DNA of 64,000 nucleotides. Source: Bacteroidota bacterium. GTDB lineage: Bacteria; Bacteroidota; Bacteroidia; Chitinophagales; Chitinophagaceae. The translations under genes and the position numbers were made by a program. Where the stretch lies: assembly GCA_030706635.1 (NCBI GenBank), contig JAUZOD010000014.1:16063-80062 (forward strand), in the 5' to 3' direction. Positions 42,720 through 52,658 of this stretch are shown in pieces. The notes below the pieces were generated by a model. That model did not search any database, had not been told where the DNA came from, and saw nothing but the letters and a program-made list of their open reading frames with translations. Every line of letters starts with the position of its first letter. Position 1 is the first letter of the stretch.

Positions 42720-44771
42720 ATGAAAAAGCTTGGAAATTATATTGCCGGAAACTGGGTGGAAGGAGAAGGTGAAGGGCAAACCCTGTTTGATGCAGCTTCC
42801 GGGAAAGCGCTTTACCAGGCGGGAAGCAAGGGAATTGATTTTCAGGAAATGCTGGACTATGGACGCAATACCGGCAATCCGGCATTACGCAAAATGAGTT
42901 TTCAGGAACGGGGCCGGATGCTGAAGGCTCTGGCCCTTCATCTGCAGAGCCATCTCGAGGAATTTTATACGATCAGCTATCAGACCGGGGCTACCCGTGC
43001 CGACAGCTGGATAGATATCGAGGGGGGCATCGGCAACTTATTTTCCTACGCTTCACTACGCCGGAAATTTCCGGATGAACCTATTTGCACGGACGGTGAG
43101 CCCGTCAATCTCAGTAAGAATCATAGTTTTACTGGTCATCACCTCCTTATTCCGAGGGAAGGGGTTGCCCTGCACATTAACGCATATAATTTTCCGGTAT
43201 GGGGCATGCTGGAAAAAATCGCAGTCAACCTGCTGGCGGGCGTTCCGGCCATCGTTAAACCAGCAACGGTCACTTCTTTCTTAACCGAAGCGGTCGTTCG
43301 TGAAATCCATGCCTCCGGCATACTTCCTGCCGGCGCTTTGCAGCTGATCTGCGGAAGCACGGGCAATTTGCTGGACCTGCTGAATTCCCAGGATACAGTT
43401 ACGTTTACGGGTTCCGCTTCCACCGGACTTAAACTGAAATCAAATCCCAATATACTCAGGGAGAATGTTTCATTCACCATGGAAGCCGATTCCCTGAATT
43501 GTATTGTACTGGGTGAAGATCTGGATCCTTCGAGACCCGAATGGGATCTTTTTGTAAAAGAGATCCGGAAGGAGATGACCGTAAAAGCAGGACAGAAATG
43601 TACAGCCATCCGCCGGATTTTTGTTCCGGAGAACAGGCTGGAAGAAATGGGTAAATCCATTTCTAAGGCGCTTGCGCAAACGGTAATTGGAAATCCGTCG
43701 AATGAAAAAGTGCGGATGGGCTCGCTGGCGGGGCAGGATCAGCGTAAAGAAGTGCGGGGCCAGGTGCAGAAACTGTTGGCCTCTTCACAGATCATTTATG
43801 GTTCGATGGACGAGGTGGAACTAGTGGACGCGGATTCCGTTAAAGGAGCTTTTATGAGTCCTCTCCTGCTTCTGAATGAGCACCCCTTTGCAGCGGAAGA
43901 TGCGCACGGCATTGAAGCATTCGGTCCGGTGAGTACGCTGATGCCCTATAAACACCTGGATGATGCGATTGCCTTATCAAAAAAAGGCAAGGGATCTTTA
44001 TGCAGCACTATGGTAACAGCAAATGACCGGATTGCAAAACAATATGTGGTTGGAGCCGGAACCCATCACGGAAGAATATTGATATTAAACCAGGATTGTG
44101 CAAAGGAAAGTACCGGTCATGGCTCTCCGCTGCCCATGCTGGTTCACGGAGGGCCTGGCCGGGCGGGGGGCGGGGAAGAAATGGGTGGTGAACGCGGGGT
44201 AAAACATTACATGCAAAGAGTGGCCATTCAGGGTTCGCCCACAACCCTGACGGCGATCACTTCCATTTATCAGCCATATGCCAAACAGACGCTGGATATA
44301 AAACACCCGTTTAAAAAATATTTTGAGGAGTTGCAAATCGGAGATACGGTCGTCACCCATAAACGTACGGTAACGGAATCGGATATTTCGCAGTTTGCCA
44401 ATCTGAGCTGGGATCATTTTTATGTGCACACGGATCACACATCACTGGAGGGAACCATCTTTGAAAGACCCGTTGCCCATGGATATTTTATTCTGAGTGC
44501 AGCAGCAGGATTGTTTGTGGATGCGGCAAAGGGACCGGTGCTTTTAAATTACGGAATCGAGACCTGCCGGTTTTTAAAACCTGTTTATGCAGGAACAACG
44601 ATTGGCGTGCGATTGACCTGCATGGAAAAGACAGGCCAGGAACTGAAAGAAGGAGAATCCATTCCGAAAGGCATCGTGAAATGGTATGTAGATGTATATG
44701 ATGATTCAGGTGAATCTGTTTTGATTGCCAGTATTCTCACTATGGTCAGGAAAAAAACATCAGCAATATGA
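42720..44771 (+). CDS. paaZ: PaaZ-type bifunctional aldehyde dehydrogenase/oxepin-CoA hydrolase
   Basis: 683 residues. The ALDH domain (~1-520) carries the catalytic Cys in VKAGQKCTAIRRIF and Glu in FTMEADSLNC. The C-terminal MaoC-like hot-dog domain (~540-680) has ISQFANLSWDHFYVHTD. In phenylacetate breakdown the MaoC part opens the oxepin-CoA ring and the ALDH part oxidises the semialdehyde. The stop overlaps the next gene's start by 4 bp. The ring-epoxidase paaABCDE genes are not here. Confidence 0.92.
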   Translation: MKKLGNYIAGNWVEGEGEGQTLFDAASGKALYQAGSKGIDFQEMLDYGRNTGNPALRKMSFQERGRMLKALALHLQSHLEEFYTISYQTGATRADSWIDIEGGIGNLFSYASLRRKFPDEPICTDGEPVNLSKNHSFTGHHLLIPREGVALHINAYNFPVWGMLEKIAVNLLAGVPAIVKPATVTSFLTEAVVREIHASGILPAGALQLICGSTGNLLDLLNSQDTVTFTGSASTGLKLKSNPNILRENVSFTMEADSLNCIVLGEDLDPSRPEWDLFVKEIRKEMTVKAGQKCTAIRRIFVPENRLEEMGKSISKALAQTVIGNPSNEKVRMGSLAGQDQRKEVRGQVQKLLASSQIIYGSMDEVELVDADSVKGAFMSPLLLLNEHPFAAEDAHGIEAFGPVSTLMPYKHLDDAIALSKKGKGSLCSTMVTANDRIAKQYVVGAGTHHGRILILNQDCAKESTGHGSPLPMLVHGGPGRAGGGEEMGGERGVKHYMQRVAIQGSPTTLTAITSIYQPYAKQTLDIKHPFKKYFEELQIGDTVVTHKRTVTESDISQFANLSWDHFYVHTDHTSLEGTIFERPVAHGYFILSAAAGLFVDAAKGPVLLNYGIETCRFLKPVYAGTTIGVRLTCMEKTGQELKEGESIPKGIVKWYVDVYDDSGESVLIASILTMVRKKTSAI

Positions 44772-45529
44772 ACGGACATTCAGCGGGCTATGTAAAATCG
44801 GAAAGGCATGGCCATTCCATGACCATCGAATTTTTCCATCCGCAGGGTAATTCGCTTCCCGGCAATCTGCTTTGGGAACTGGCATCACAGATACACGACG
44901 CGGGCCTTGATGTCGAAATCCGCGTGGTCCTGCTTTGCTCGGCAGGGGAAAGAGCTTTCTGCGCTGGTGCTTCTTTTGACGAATTATCTAAGATCAAAAA
45001 TGCGCAGGAAGGTGAGGATTTCTTTAATGGATTTGCACATGTATTGAATAGTATGCGGAAGTGCCCCAAGTTTATTGTTGCGCGGATCCAGGGGAAATGT
45101 GTTGGTGGCGGCGTAGGTCTTGCTGCTGCAGCAGATTACGCCATTGCCCTGACCGGCGCGGAAATCAGGCTAAGCGAGCTGGCTCTGGGGATCGGACCAT
45201 TTGTTATTGGCGCTGCCCTGGAACGCAAAATTGGTTCTTCCTTTTTCTCCCAGTTGGCCATAGATACGGCTTCCTGGAGAACAGCGGAGTGGGCAAAATC
45301 GAGAGGGCTCTATTCGGAAGTGCATGCCACGAAAGAGCTGATGGATGAATCAGTATCCCGTCTTCTCCATCATCTGAGCCATTCCAATCCGGAGGCGATG
45401 AAAGAAATGAAAAAGATGTTCTGGGAAGGCACTTCGCACTGGGATCATTTACTGGTTGAACGGGCCAAGATCAGCGGGAAGCTGGTGGCGGGAGCGTTTG
45501 CACAGGGGGTGATTAGTAAGAGCCGGTGA
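44768..45529 (+). CDS. Enoyl-CoA hydratase/isomerase, probable phenylacetate pathway isomerase
   Basis: 253 residues with a crotonase fold: oxyanion-hole segments RAFCAGASFDEL and GKCVGGGVGLAAAADY. Of the two Glu used by hydratases, the one in RLSELALGIGP is kept, but the first position (in GGGVGLA) is Gly. This fits an isomerase such as PaaG better than a classical hydratase. Overlap with paaZ (ATGA) supports joint action on phenylacetate ring-opening products. Confidence 0.85.
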   Translation: MNGHSAGYVKSERHGHSMTIEFFHPQGNSLPGNLLWELASQIHDAGLDVEIRVVLLCSAGERAFCAGASFDELSKIKNAQEGEDFFNGFAHVLNSMRKCPKFIVARIQGKCVGGGVGLAAAADYAIALTGAEIRLSELALGIGPFVIGAALERKIGSSFFSQLAIDTASWRTAEWAKSRGLYSEVHATKELMDESVSRLLHHLSHSNPEAMKEMKKMFWEGTSHWDHLLVERAKISGKLVAGAFAQGVISKSR

Positions 45530-45535
45530 TAATCA

Positions 45536-45615
45536 GGTTGACGGATGACCGTTGACCGTCTTTTATTGCGAATTCGCACCTGAAGTCCGTCAACCGTCAA
45601 TCGTCAACCGTCAAC
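45536..45615. repeat. Heptamer inverted-repeat element, copy D
   Basis: The left arm at 45536-45560 and right arm at 45586-45615 are inverted. The loop TTATTGCGAATTCGCACC is the cleanest version of the core and is itself a palindrome at GCGAATTCGC. It lies between convergent genes, and the right arm encodes the final VDG and stop of the carbonic anhydrase. Confidence 0.85.
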
Positions 45616-46248
45616 TTTCATATCATCATACCTGTACAAAGAATCTAAAGGGCTATCCGGCCCAAGCCTGAATACCGGATTCAGGATACCATCGCTCAAG
45701 CCATATACCCAGCCATGAAGTTCGGGGGATTGGGTGAATTGCCAGGCGCGTTGAATGATCGAGGTTTTGGCCAGATGCAAAACCTGCTCCTGCACATTGA
45801 GTTCAGTAAGCCGGTCCTCTCTTTTTCCAGGATCGGCAATGGCTTCCAGTTCATGCCGGTGCAGCCGGTAAACATCCTTGATATTTCTCAGCCACATGTT
45901 CAGCACCTGCTTGAAATCGTGGTTGGTCATGGCTGCTTTGATTCCCCCGCAACCATAGTGACCACACACGATCACGTGTTTTACTTTCAGGTGAACAACG
46001 GCATATTCCAATACGCTCAAAAGATTGACGTCAGTATGGATTACGAGATTTGCTATGTTGCGGTGAACAAAAATCTCTCCGGGATGTGTGCCGGTGATCT
46101 GATTGGCCGGCACGCGGCTGTCGCTGCAGCCGATCCATAAGAATTCAGGGTTTTGAATTGCCAGATTCCGGAAATAATCCGGAGCGGCCTCTACCGTTTT
46201 GGTTGCCCAGGATTTATTATTGGAAAGTAATTTTTCGTAAGCATTCAT
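45604..46248 (-). CDS. Beta-class carbonic anhydrase
   Basis: 214 residues. Zinc ligands are visible as Cys and Asp in [12 protein letters not shown], and His and Cys in [16 protein letters not shown]. It interconverts CO2 and bicarbonate in the cytosol. The ATG at 46248 is preferred to a TTG at 46257. It follows fabG by 9 bp, so the two form a probable operon supplying bicarbonate for carboxylation and reducing beta-ketoacyl-ACP. Its last three residues and stop come from repeat copy D. Confidence 0.94.
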   Translation of the reverse strand: MNAYEKLLSNNKSWATKTVEAAPDYFRNLAIQNPEFLWIGCSDSRVPANQITGTHPGEIFVHRNIANLVIHTDVNLLSVLEYAVVHLKVKHVIVCGHYGCGGIKAAMTNHDFKQVLNMWLRNIKDVYRLHRHELEAIADPGKREDRLTELNVQEQVLHLAKTSIIQRAWQFTQSPELHGWVYGLSDGILNPVFRLGPDSPLDSLYRYDDMKVDG

Positions 46249-46257
46249 TCTTTTCAA

Positions 46258-47007
46258 TTAAATATTTAATCCGCCACAAATACTGATCACCTGGCCGGTA
46301 ATATAACTGCTCATGTCAGAAGCCAGGAAAAGCGCCGTATCGGCAATCTCTTCCGCACTGCCAAATCTTCCCAGGGGGATTTTTGCCAGAAAGGATTTTG
46401 ATCCCTCTTCATCTTTAAGATAATGGGTCATGTCTGTTTCAATGAATCCCGGCGCAATGGCATTACAGCGGATATTACGGCTGCCCAGTTCGTGGGCGAC
46501 CGATTTGGTAAACCCGATAATGCCTGCTTTGGAAGCGGCATAGCTCGACTGTCCCGCATTGCCCCGAATGCCTATAATGGAACTCATATTAACGATGGAT
46601 CCTTTTTTTGCTTTCAGCATAGGCCTGATCACGTGTTTGGTCATATTGAACACGCTCTTCAAATTGGTGGCCATCACATCGTCCCATTGTTCAGGGGTAA
46701 GACGCAGCAACAGGCTATCTTTGGAGATCCCGGCATTATTTATGCAAACATCCACTGTTCCATATTCTTTCAGAACATCATTAACCAATTGCTCGCAGTC
46801 TGCATATGAACCCGCATTACTCTTGTATCCTTTGGCTTTAACTCCGAGAGACAGGAGCTTTTGTTCCAGAACCCTGGCTTTTTCATCGCTGGAAAGAAAG
46901 GTAAATGCAATATGCGCACCCTGGGACGCCAGCTTCAGGGCAATGGCTTCGCCGATTCCGCGGGCAGCGCCTGTTATGATGGCTATTTTACCTTCTAATA
47001 GTTTCAT
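46258..47007 (-). CDS. fabG: 3-oxoacyl-ACP reductase
   Basis: 249 residues, a classical short-chain dehydrogenase: TGAARGIGEAIALKL (NADP), INNAGISKDSLLLRL, the catalytic Ser in IVNMSSIIGIRGNAGQSS with Tyr-x-x-x-Lys in YAASKAG, and AIAPGFIETDMT. It performs the first reduction in type II fatty acid elongation. Other SDR roles are possible, but the overall sequence is FabG-like. Its -7 element is at 47028. Confidence 0.92.
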   Translation of the reverse strand: MKLLEGKIAIITGAARGIGEAIALKLASQGAHIAFTFLSSDEKARVLEQKLLSLGVKAKGYKSNAGSYADCEQLVNDVLKEYGTVDVCINNAGISKDSLLLRLTPEQWDDVMATNLKSVFNMTKHVIRPMLKAKKGSIVNMSSIIGIRGNAGQSSYAASKAGIIGFTKSVAHELGSRNIRCNAIAPGFIETDMTHYLKDEEGSKSFLAKIPLGRFGSAEEIADTALFLASDMSSYITGQVISICGGLNI

Positions 47008-47027
47008 GTCATTGCATTAAAGATTGT

Positions 47028-47035
47028 CAAATATA
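47028..47035 (-). promoter_or_regulatory. -7 element of fabG
   Basis: The minus-strand sequence TATATTTG matches TAnnTTTG, 21 bp before the fabG ATG. Confidence 0.45.
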
Positions 47036-47091
47036 TACACTCGAAAGTTTGCAGGTAAATAAAAATATTAATTTAATGCCTTTCACCCGCC

Positions 47092-48357
47092 ATGGATCGT
47101 AAAGTTGCAAAGAACTTATTATTGATTTCATTTGCCGCAGAAACATTTTTTGCCAGCTTCGGTCTTATGCTGGGTTCAGATGCATCGCTCGCTTCCATTG
47201 CGTATCTGATAGCCGGTCTGGGTCTGGTATTTTCAATATTATTCCTTCCCGAAGCCCGGTTAGGTATTGTCACGATATCCGAACCCGGAAGCATCTGGAT
47301 AAAATGCGGCTTAACTGCGGCCATGCTGTTCCTGGCTTATGTTACCGCACGCTATTGGTTTAATGAGATCTCTGTTGATCCTGATTACGCTGACATGCTG
47401 CCGGTGATCAAAGAGATGAATGAACGGTTTCTGGCTGGCCATTGGAAACAGGTATACGATCCCATTCAGGGCATCTGGAAAGGTCTGATGCCGGGTTATC
47501 TTCCGGCTATGTGGATTCCTTATTCAGCTGCTTTGTGGCTGCACCTGGATATGCGATGGGTGACGGTGTTGACCATTCTGCTCAGTTTCACCGGTTTTCT
47601 GCTTGTCCTGCGAATAAAAAGGAAAGTCTTTTCCACCTATCTGCTCGCCGGTATTGCCGGAATGCTTTTCTGGTGGATCTTTTCGAAAGATGATGTGCAT
47701 GGGGTGATCAGCCTGAGTGAAGAAGGCCCGGTTATTTTGTATTATGTGTTGCTGTGTTTTGCGATTGTATCCGGGAATATTTATTTTATTGCCGTTACCG
47801 CTTCCCTTTGCCTCCTGAGCCGGTACAGTATGATTGGCTGGGTAATTCCTTTTCTGATGTTTTTGGTAACGCGCAAAGCGTTCAGGCAAATGCTGATTTT
47901 TTTGCTCATCGGCCTGCTTTTTTTCCTGTTGGTTTTTCTGATTCCGTTTGGCACTGAACCTCTTTGGCAGTTGTTCCATCTTCCCGGTAGTTACGTGGCT
48001 TTTGCTTCCAGGGTTTGGGCGGCTACACCGGAGGTGTTCTGGCTTAACCTGGGACTCGCCAAATTTTTCGGGCCACACAGAACCGCCATCCTGCACCAGG
48101 TCCTGATCCTTGGAAGTTTTGGAGTGCCGGTTATATTTATGCTGATCTGCCTTTTCCCAAAGAGAAGGAAATTAAACAATGTGCTGCTGGCCACACTCAA
48201 ACTAAGCCTGCTGATGTTTTATCAGTTTATTGATGTTCCCTACGGCTATCTTTTTTACACCGCTACTTTTGTGAGCCTGATGATAACGGTTATCCTGCTC
48301 GCCGGGGATCAGGAGAAAGAAGAAATCTACCATTCACCGGATTCCAGCATACGGTGA
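47092..48357 (+). CDS. Polytopic membrane protein, unknown
   Basis: 421 residues with about ten membrane segments, e.g. IAYLIAGLGLVFSILFL, CGLTAAMLFLAYVTA, VLTILLSFTGFLLVL and LIFLLIGLLFFLLVFLIPF. Between TM3 and TM4 lies a periplasmic-looking loop (DPDYADMLPVIKEMNERFL). The layout recalls lipid-linked-sugar glycosyltransferases (GT-C), and the D near the first loop would fit, but there is no firm motif. The stop overlaps the convergent GH3 gene by 31 bp. Confidence 0.75.
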   Translation: MDRKVAKNLLLISFAAETFFASFGLMLGSDASLASIAYLIAGLGLVFSILFLPEARLGIVTISEPGSIWIKCGLTAAMLFLAYVTARYWFNEISVDPDYADMLPVIKEMNERFLAGHWKQVYDPIQGIWKGLMPGYLPAMWIPYSAALWLHLDMRWVTVLTILLSFTGFLLVLRIKRKVFSTYLLAGIAGMLFWWIFSKDDVHGVISLSEEGPVILYYVLLCFAIVSGNIYFIAVTASLCLLSRYSMIGWVIPFLMFLVTRKAFRQMLIFLLIGLLFFLLVFLIPFGTEPLWQLFHLPGSYVAFASRVWAATPEVFWLNLGLAKFFGPHRTAILHQVLILGSFGVPVIFMLICLFPKRRKLNNVLLATLKLSLLMFYQFIDVPYGYLFYTATFVSLMITVILLAGDQEKEEIYHSPDSSIR

Positions 48358-49847
48358 ATCTCTTCCATATACTTCCGGTCGTTGCATAATCGCGGAACTT
48401 TATGTTGCCCGCCCAGCTTGCCTTTTTTTCGCAGCCAGCTGGTGAATAATCCTTTGGGAACGGATTTTACCACCGGCAAGCGCAGGGCAATATCCTTATA
48501 CCGCTTGGCCTCATAGTCGCTGTTCACCTCCATGAGGGCCCTGTCCAGTTCGTACGTAAATAATAAAATATCCGGGGGCTCTTTTTCAAATTCGATAAGC
48601 CACTCATGGGCGCCATTGGAATGATCTCCAAAATAAACCGGCGCCGCTGTATAGTCATTCACCACGGCTCCGGATTTCGCTGCGGCTGCAACGATGGCTT
48701 TGTCAGCATTGTCAACGATCAATTCTTCACCAAAAGCATTGATATAATGTTTAAGCCTTCCGCTCACCCTGATCCGGTAAGGTTTAAGTGAGGTAAACTG
48801 AATAGTGTCCCCCAGCAGGTACCGCCAAAGACCCCCATTCGTACTGATCACCAGTGCATAATTTTTTCCGGTCACCACTTTGTCCAATCCAATGGTTTGC
48901 GGATTGGCATTACCATATTCTTCCACAGGCATGAACTCCATAAATATGCCGTGATTCGTAAATAACAGCATGCCATCCTCTCCGGGATAATCCTGCGCCG
49001 CAAAAAACCCCTCGCTGGCATTATACATTTCCAGGTAATTGATCTTTCCGCCGATCAGTTTGGCAAACTGCTCACGGTAAGGCGTAAACGAAACGCCGCC
49101 GTGAATGTAGAGCTCCAGGGAAGGCCAAACATCCAGCAGGCATTTTTTTCCGGTCATCTCCAGGATTCTTTTAATCAGCACCAGCGTCCAGGTGGGAACA
49201 CCGGAGATGGACGTCACGTTTTCCTGGATGGTATTGTTCGCCAGTTTTTCAATTTTGTCTTCCCATTCGTCCAGTAAGGCAATGTGCAGTTCGGGGGTTC
49301 TGATCCAGTTACTCCATAGAGGAGAGTTTTGAAGGAGCACAGCGCTCAGGTCGCCATATTGCACCTCTTCATTGAACTGATTGATGGTATGGCTTCCGCC
49401 GATCACCAGGCCTTTACCAGTGAGCAGGTCAGAATCCGGATGGAACTGGTAATACATGGTGAGTACATCCTTGGCTCCGCGATAATGGCAATCCTGCAGA
49501 CTTTCTTCACTCACCGGGATGAACTTGCTCTTATCGCTGGTTGTTCCGCTGCTTTTGGCGAACCAGTTTATAGGCGTGTTCCACATGAGGTTTTCTTCCC
49601 CCTGCATAATCCGGTGGATATATGGCTTCAGGTCGTTGTATTCATGGATTGGGACCGCCTGTTTGAATGCTTTGATGGAGAATAATTTCGAGAAGCCATA
49701 TTTACGGCCGATCTCGGTATACTGGGCAGAGGTGACAAGGTCCTGCAATACTTCTCTTTGAACGGCAACGGGGTCAATCACCCACTGCTCGATTTGCCAG
49801 AGTCGCATCCTGGCCAGTCTTGATATGGCAGGACTTAATAATTTCAC
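48327..49847 (-). CDS. GH3 auxin-responsive promoter family protein
   Basis: 506 residues with the acyl-adenylating fold of the plant GH3 (JAR1-like) family. The ATP motif is visible in NWFAKSSGTTSDKSKFIPV; GVSFTPYREQF and YNASEGFFAAQD follow, and the C-terminal domain has YRIRVSGRLKHYINAFGEE. Plant enzymes couple amino acids to acyl acids such as auxin and jasmonate; bacterial substrates are unknown. Its 3' end overlaps the convergent membrane protein gene. Confidence 0.9.
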   Translation of the reverse strand: MKLLSPAISRLARMRLWQIEQWVIDPVAVQREVLQDLVTSAQYTEIGRKYGFSKLFSIKAFKQAVPIHEYNDLKPYIHRIMQGEENLMWNTPINWFAKSSGTTSDKSKFIPVSEESLQDCHYRGAKDVLTMYYQFHPDSDLLTGKGLVIGGSHTINQFNEEVQYGDLSAVLLQNSPLWSNWIRTPELHIALLDEWEDKIEKLANNTIQENVTSISGVPTWTLVLIKRILEMTGKKCLLDVWPSLELYIHGGVSFTPYREQFAKLIGGKINYLEMYNASEGFFAAQDYPGEDGMLLFTNHGIFMEFMPVEEYGNANPQTIGLDKVVTGKNYALVISTNGGLWRYLLGDTIQFTSLKPYRIRVSGRLKHYINAFGEELIVDNADKAIVAAAAKSGAVVNDYTAAPVYFGDHSNGAHEWLIEFEKEPPDILLFTYELDRALMEVNSDYEAKRYKDIALRLPVVKSVPKGLFTSWLRKKGKLGGQHKVPRLCNDRKYMEEIHRMLESGEW

Positions 49848-49893
49848 TGCAAGTCACTATTAATTTCAGCGGTTTTGTAAAGGTCGCGAATCC

Positions 49894-50664
49894 TTAAAGC
49901 GTCGGTCTGGATGCTTCTTCGTGAAGATAGTCTTTTCGTTTCAATTCGAAATTTCGTCCGAGATAAAGACGTCGTACCTGCTCGTCGTCGGCAAGTTCTT
50001 CCGCCGTCCCATGCTTGAAAATCTTTCCCTCGATCAGCAGATAAGCGCGGTCGCAGATGGAAAGGGTTTCATTCACATTATGATCGGTGATCAGGATGCC
50101 GATGTTTTTATATTTTAGACGGGCTACCACGGCCTGAATGTCTTCCACGGCGATGGGATCCACACCCGCAAAGGGTTCGTCCAGAAGAATGAATTTAGGA
50201 TCCACGACCAGGGCCCGGGCAATTTCCGTGCGCCTTCTCTCACCGCCGCTGAGCGAATCACCGTTATTTTTCCTCACATGGTGAAGACGGAATTCGTCCA
50301 GCAGGGCCTCCAGTTTTTCCCGTTGTTCCTGTTTGGGCAGGCTGGTCATTTCCAGAATGGCCTTCAGGTTGTCTTCCACAGAGAGTTTACGGAAAACGGA
50401 GGCTTCCTGGGGGAGATATCCGAGACCCAGCTGCGCTCTTTTATACATCGGGAGTTTGGTGATATCCTGCTCATCCAGGTAAACCCGGCCTTCATCCGGT
50501 TTGATCAAACCCACCACCATGTAAAAAGTAGTCGTTTTCCCGGCGCCGTTCGGGCCGAGCAACCCGACGATTTCACCCTGTTTTACGTTTACGGAAACAT
50601 GATCAACCACGGTCCGGCTGCTGTATCTTTTAACGAGGTCTTTGGTATGTATCGTAAGGCTCAA
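49894..50664 (-). CDS. lptB: LPS export ABC transporter ATPase LptB
   Basis: 256 residues: Walker [14 protein letters not shown]-loop [14 protein letters not shown], signature SLSGGERRR, Walker [14 protein letters not shown] and the switch His in LITDHNV. It powers LPS extraction with LptFG. The start is a TTG at 50664, and the promoter -7 element sits only 17 bp upstream, which supports a near-leaderless start there. The LptC partner is at 33636. Confidence 0.93.
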   Translation of the reverse strand: MSLTIHTKDLVKRYSSRTVVDHVSVNVKQGEIVGLLGPNGAGKTTTFYMVVGLIKPDEGRVYLDEQDITKLPMYKRAQLGLGYLPQEASVFRKLSVEDNLKAILEMTSLPKQEQREKLEALLDEFRLHHVRKNNGDSLSGGERRRTEIARALVVDPKFILLDEPFAGVDPIAVEDIQAVVARLKYKNIGILITDHNVNETLSICDRAYLLIEGKIFKHGTAEELADDEQVRRLYLGRNFELKRKDYLHEEASRPTL

Positions 50665-50680
50665 CGGAAGCGATTTAAAA

Positions 50681-50688
50681 CAAAAATA
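50681..50688 (-). promoter_or_regulatory. -7 element of lptB
   Basis: The minus-strand sequence TATTTTTG matches TAnnTTTG. Its closeness to the TTG start implies a very short 5' leader. Confidence 0.45.
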
Positions 50689-50735
50689 CCTTAAGAAACC
50701 GGAATCGGTCCATTTTAAAATAGTTTAACATCCGC

Positions 50736-50765
50736 TTGTGTTCTAGCGCTATTGAAGTAAGTTTG
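50736..50765 (+). promoter_or_regulatory. Promoter of metF
   Basis: TTG at 50736-50738, a 19-bp spacer and TAAGTTTG at 50758-50765, both elements matching the Bacteroidetes consensus. The ATG is 35 bp downstream. Confidence 0.6.
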
Positions 50766-50799
50766 CAAACCATAAAATAAACCGTTTTGGGCATTTCTG

Positions 50800-51753
50800 A
50801 TGAAGGTTATTGAACACATCCAAAAGGCAAAAGAAACCGTAGTCTCCTTTGAAATACTCCCCCCCCTGAAGGGGAAGACGATCAGCTCCATATACGACCA
50901 CCTGGATCCCCTGATGGAGTTTAAACCGGCGTTTATCAACGTGACCTATCACCGGAGTGAAACGATGTTTAAGAAGAAGACGGATGGCACATTTGAAAAA
51001 GTGGAAGTGAGAAAGCGGCCGGGTACTGTTGGTATTTGCGCAGCCATCATGAACCATTATCAAATAGATGCCGTTCCGCACCTGATCTGCGGTGGTTTCG
51101 GAAAACGCGAGACGGAAGACGCATTGATCGACCTGCACTTTCTGGGCGTGGACAATGTGCTGGTATTACGCGGGGACGCGGCCCGGAATGAAGCTTCATT
51201 TAATCCTGAACCCGGAGGTAACCGCTATGCCATTGACCTGCTGAAGCAGGTGGTGCGCCTGAATCACGGATTGTACCTGGAAGAAGATATCCTGAATGGC
51301 GGCAAAACCAATTTCTGCATCGGCGTTGCCGGTTATCCGGAAAAACATTTTGAATCCCCCAACCTGGCCACTGACCTGATGAATCTTAAAGCCAAGGTGG
51401 ATGCCGGTGCGGAATACATCACCACGCAAATGTTTTTTGACAATCAGAAATTCTTTGATTTTGTGAAAGCCTGCCGGGAAAATGGCATTGAAATTCCAAT
51501 CATACCCGGCCTTAAGCCCATCACGAGTAAAAAGCAGCTGGGTATGTTGCCGAAAGTTTTTCATGTGGATATTCCTGCCGATCTCTCCAATGCGCTGATG
51601 AAGTCTAAAACCGATGAAGATGCGGAGCAGATCGGGACCGAATGGCTTCTTCAGCAAAGCCGTGAACTGAAAAAGGCCGGTGTGCCCGTGTTGCATTATT
51701 ATACGCTGGGCAAACCAAAAGCGATCTGGAATGTTGTGAAAGAACTTGTTTAA
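50800..51753 (+). CDS. metF: Methylenetetrahydrofolate reductase
   Basis: 317 residues, an FAD-dependent TIM barrel that reduces 5,10-methylene-THF to 5-methyl-THF for methionine synthesis. The N-terminal VVSFEILPPLKGK contains the catalytic Glu; FLGVDNVLVLRGDA, CIGVAGYPEKHFESPN and YITTQMFFDNQKFFDF are standard. Promoter present at 50736. It ends 14 bp before the DnaJ-like gene. Confidence 0.95.
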   Translation: MKVIEHIQKAKETVVSFEILPPLKGKTISSIYDHLDPLMEFKPAFINVTYHRSETMFKKKTDGTFEKVEVRKRPGTVGICAAIMNHYQIDAVPHLICGGFGKRETEDALIDLHFLGVDNVLVLRGDAARNEASFNPEPGGNRYAIDLLKQVVRLNHGLYLEEDILNGGKTNFCIGVAGYPEKHFESPNLATDLMNLKAKVDAGAEYITTQMFFDNQKFFDFVKACRENGIEIPIIPGLKPITSKKQLGMLPKVFHVDIPADLSNALMKSKTDEDAEQIGTEWLLQQSRELKKAGVPVLHYYTLGKPKAIWNVVKELV

Positions 51754-51767
51754 CAGAACAATTTTGT

Positions 51768-52652
51768 ATGGCTTTTACGGACTATTATAAGATCCTGGAA
51801 ATTCAAAAAAATGCATCGACGGATGACATAAAGAAAGCTTACCGGAAGCTTGCCAGGAGATATCATCCGGATCTTAACCCAAAAGACAAGGATGCGAATA
51901 AAAGGTTCCAGCTTATCAACGAGGCAAACGAAGTGCTGAGCGACCCTGAAAAAAGAAAAAAATACGATCAATACGGGGAAGACTGGGCACATGCGGATCA
52001 GTTTGAAAAAGCCCGCCAGTCCCAGCAACATGCATCCAGGCAGCAAACAGAAGATCCCTTTGCCGGAAATTTTGGCAGCGGAGAATATTCTGATTTTTTT
52101 GAACAGCTCTTTGGCGCAGGCGCCGGACGGCGTTCTGCAAAGTTCAGGGGGCAGGATTATCAGGCTGAATTGCACCTTACGTTGCGCGATGCCGTTAAAT
52201 CCCATCAGCAGACGCTAACCGTTAACAGTAAAAATCTACGGATAACCATTCCTGCCGGGGTCGAAGACGGACAGGTGATCAAGCTCAAGGGCCATGGCGC
52301 TCCGGGAGCCAATGGCGGCCCCAACGGGGATCTGTATATTACCTTTGTCATAACGCCTGATCCGGTTTTTAAAAGAGCAGGAAATGATCTGTACACTACG
52401 ATAAACCTGGACCTGTACACGGCTGTACTGGGCGGGGAAGTAAATGTGGAAACCCTGGACGGGAAAATAAAGCTGAAAGTAAATCCCGAAACACAGAACG
52501 GCACAAAGACGCGATTGAAAGGCAAAGGGTTTCCGGTATATAAACAGGAAGGTGTTTCCGGCGATTTGTATATAACATACAATATTTTGATTCCGCAGAA
52601 CCTGACACAGAAACAGAAAGAACTGTTTACTGAACTTTCGAAACTGAAATAA
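51768..52652 (+). CDS. cbpA: Curved DNA-binding/DnaJ-like protein CbpA
   Basis: 294 residues. The J domain (1-68) has the HPD motif in ARRYHPDLNPKD. A G/F-type linker (FAGNFGSGEYSDFFEQLFG) follows, then the DnaJ C-terminal substrate domains, without the zinc-finger region. It is a co-chaperone of DnaK and in E. coli also a nucleoid protein. The adjacent cbpM homologue, 6 bp downstream, makes the CbpA identity firm. Confidence 0.92.
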   Translation: MAFTDYYKILEIQKNASTDDIKKAYRKLARRYHPDLNPKDKDANKRFQLINEANEVLSDPEKRKKYDQYGEDWAHADQFEKARQSQQHASRQQTEDPFAGNFGSGEYSDFFEQLFGAGAGRRSAKFRGQDYQAELHLTLRDAVKSHQQTLTVNSKNLRITIPAGVEDGQVIKLKGHGAPGANGGPNGDLYITFVITPDPVFKRAGNDLYTTINLDLYTAVLGGEVNVETLDGKIKLKVNPETQNGTKTRLKGKGFPVYKQEGVSGDLYITYNILIPQNLTQKQKELFTELSKLK

Positions 52653-52658
52653 ATCGAG

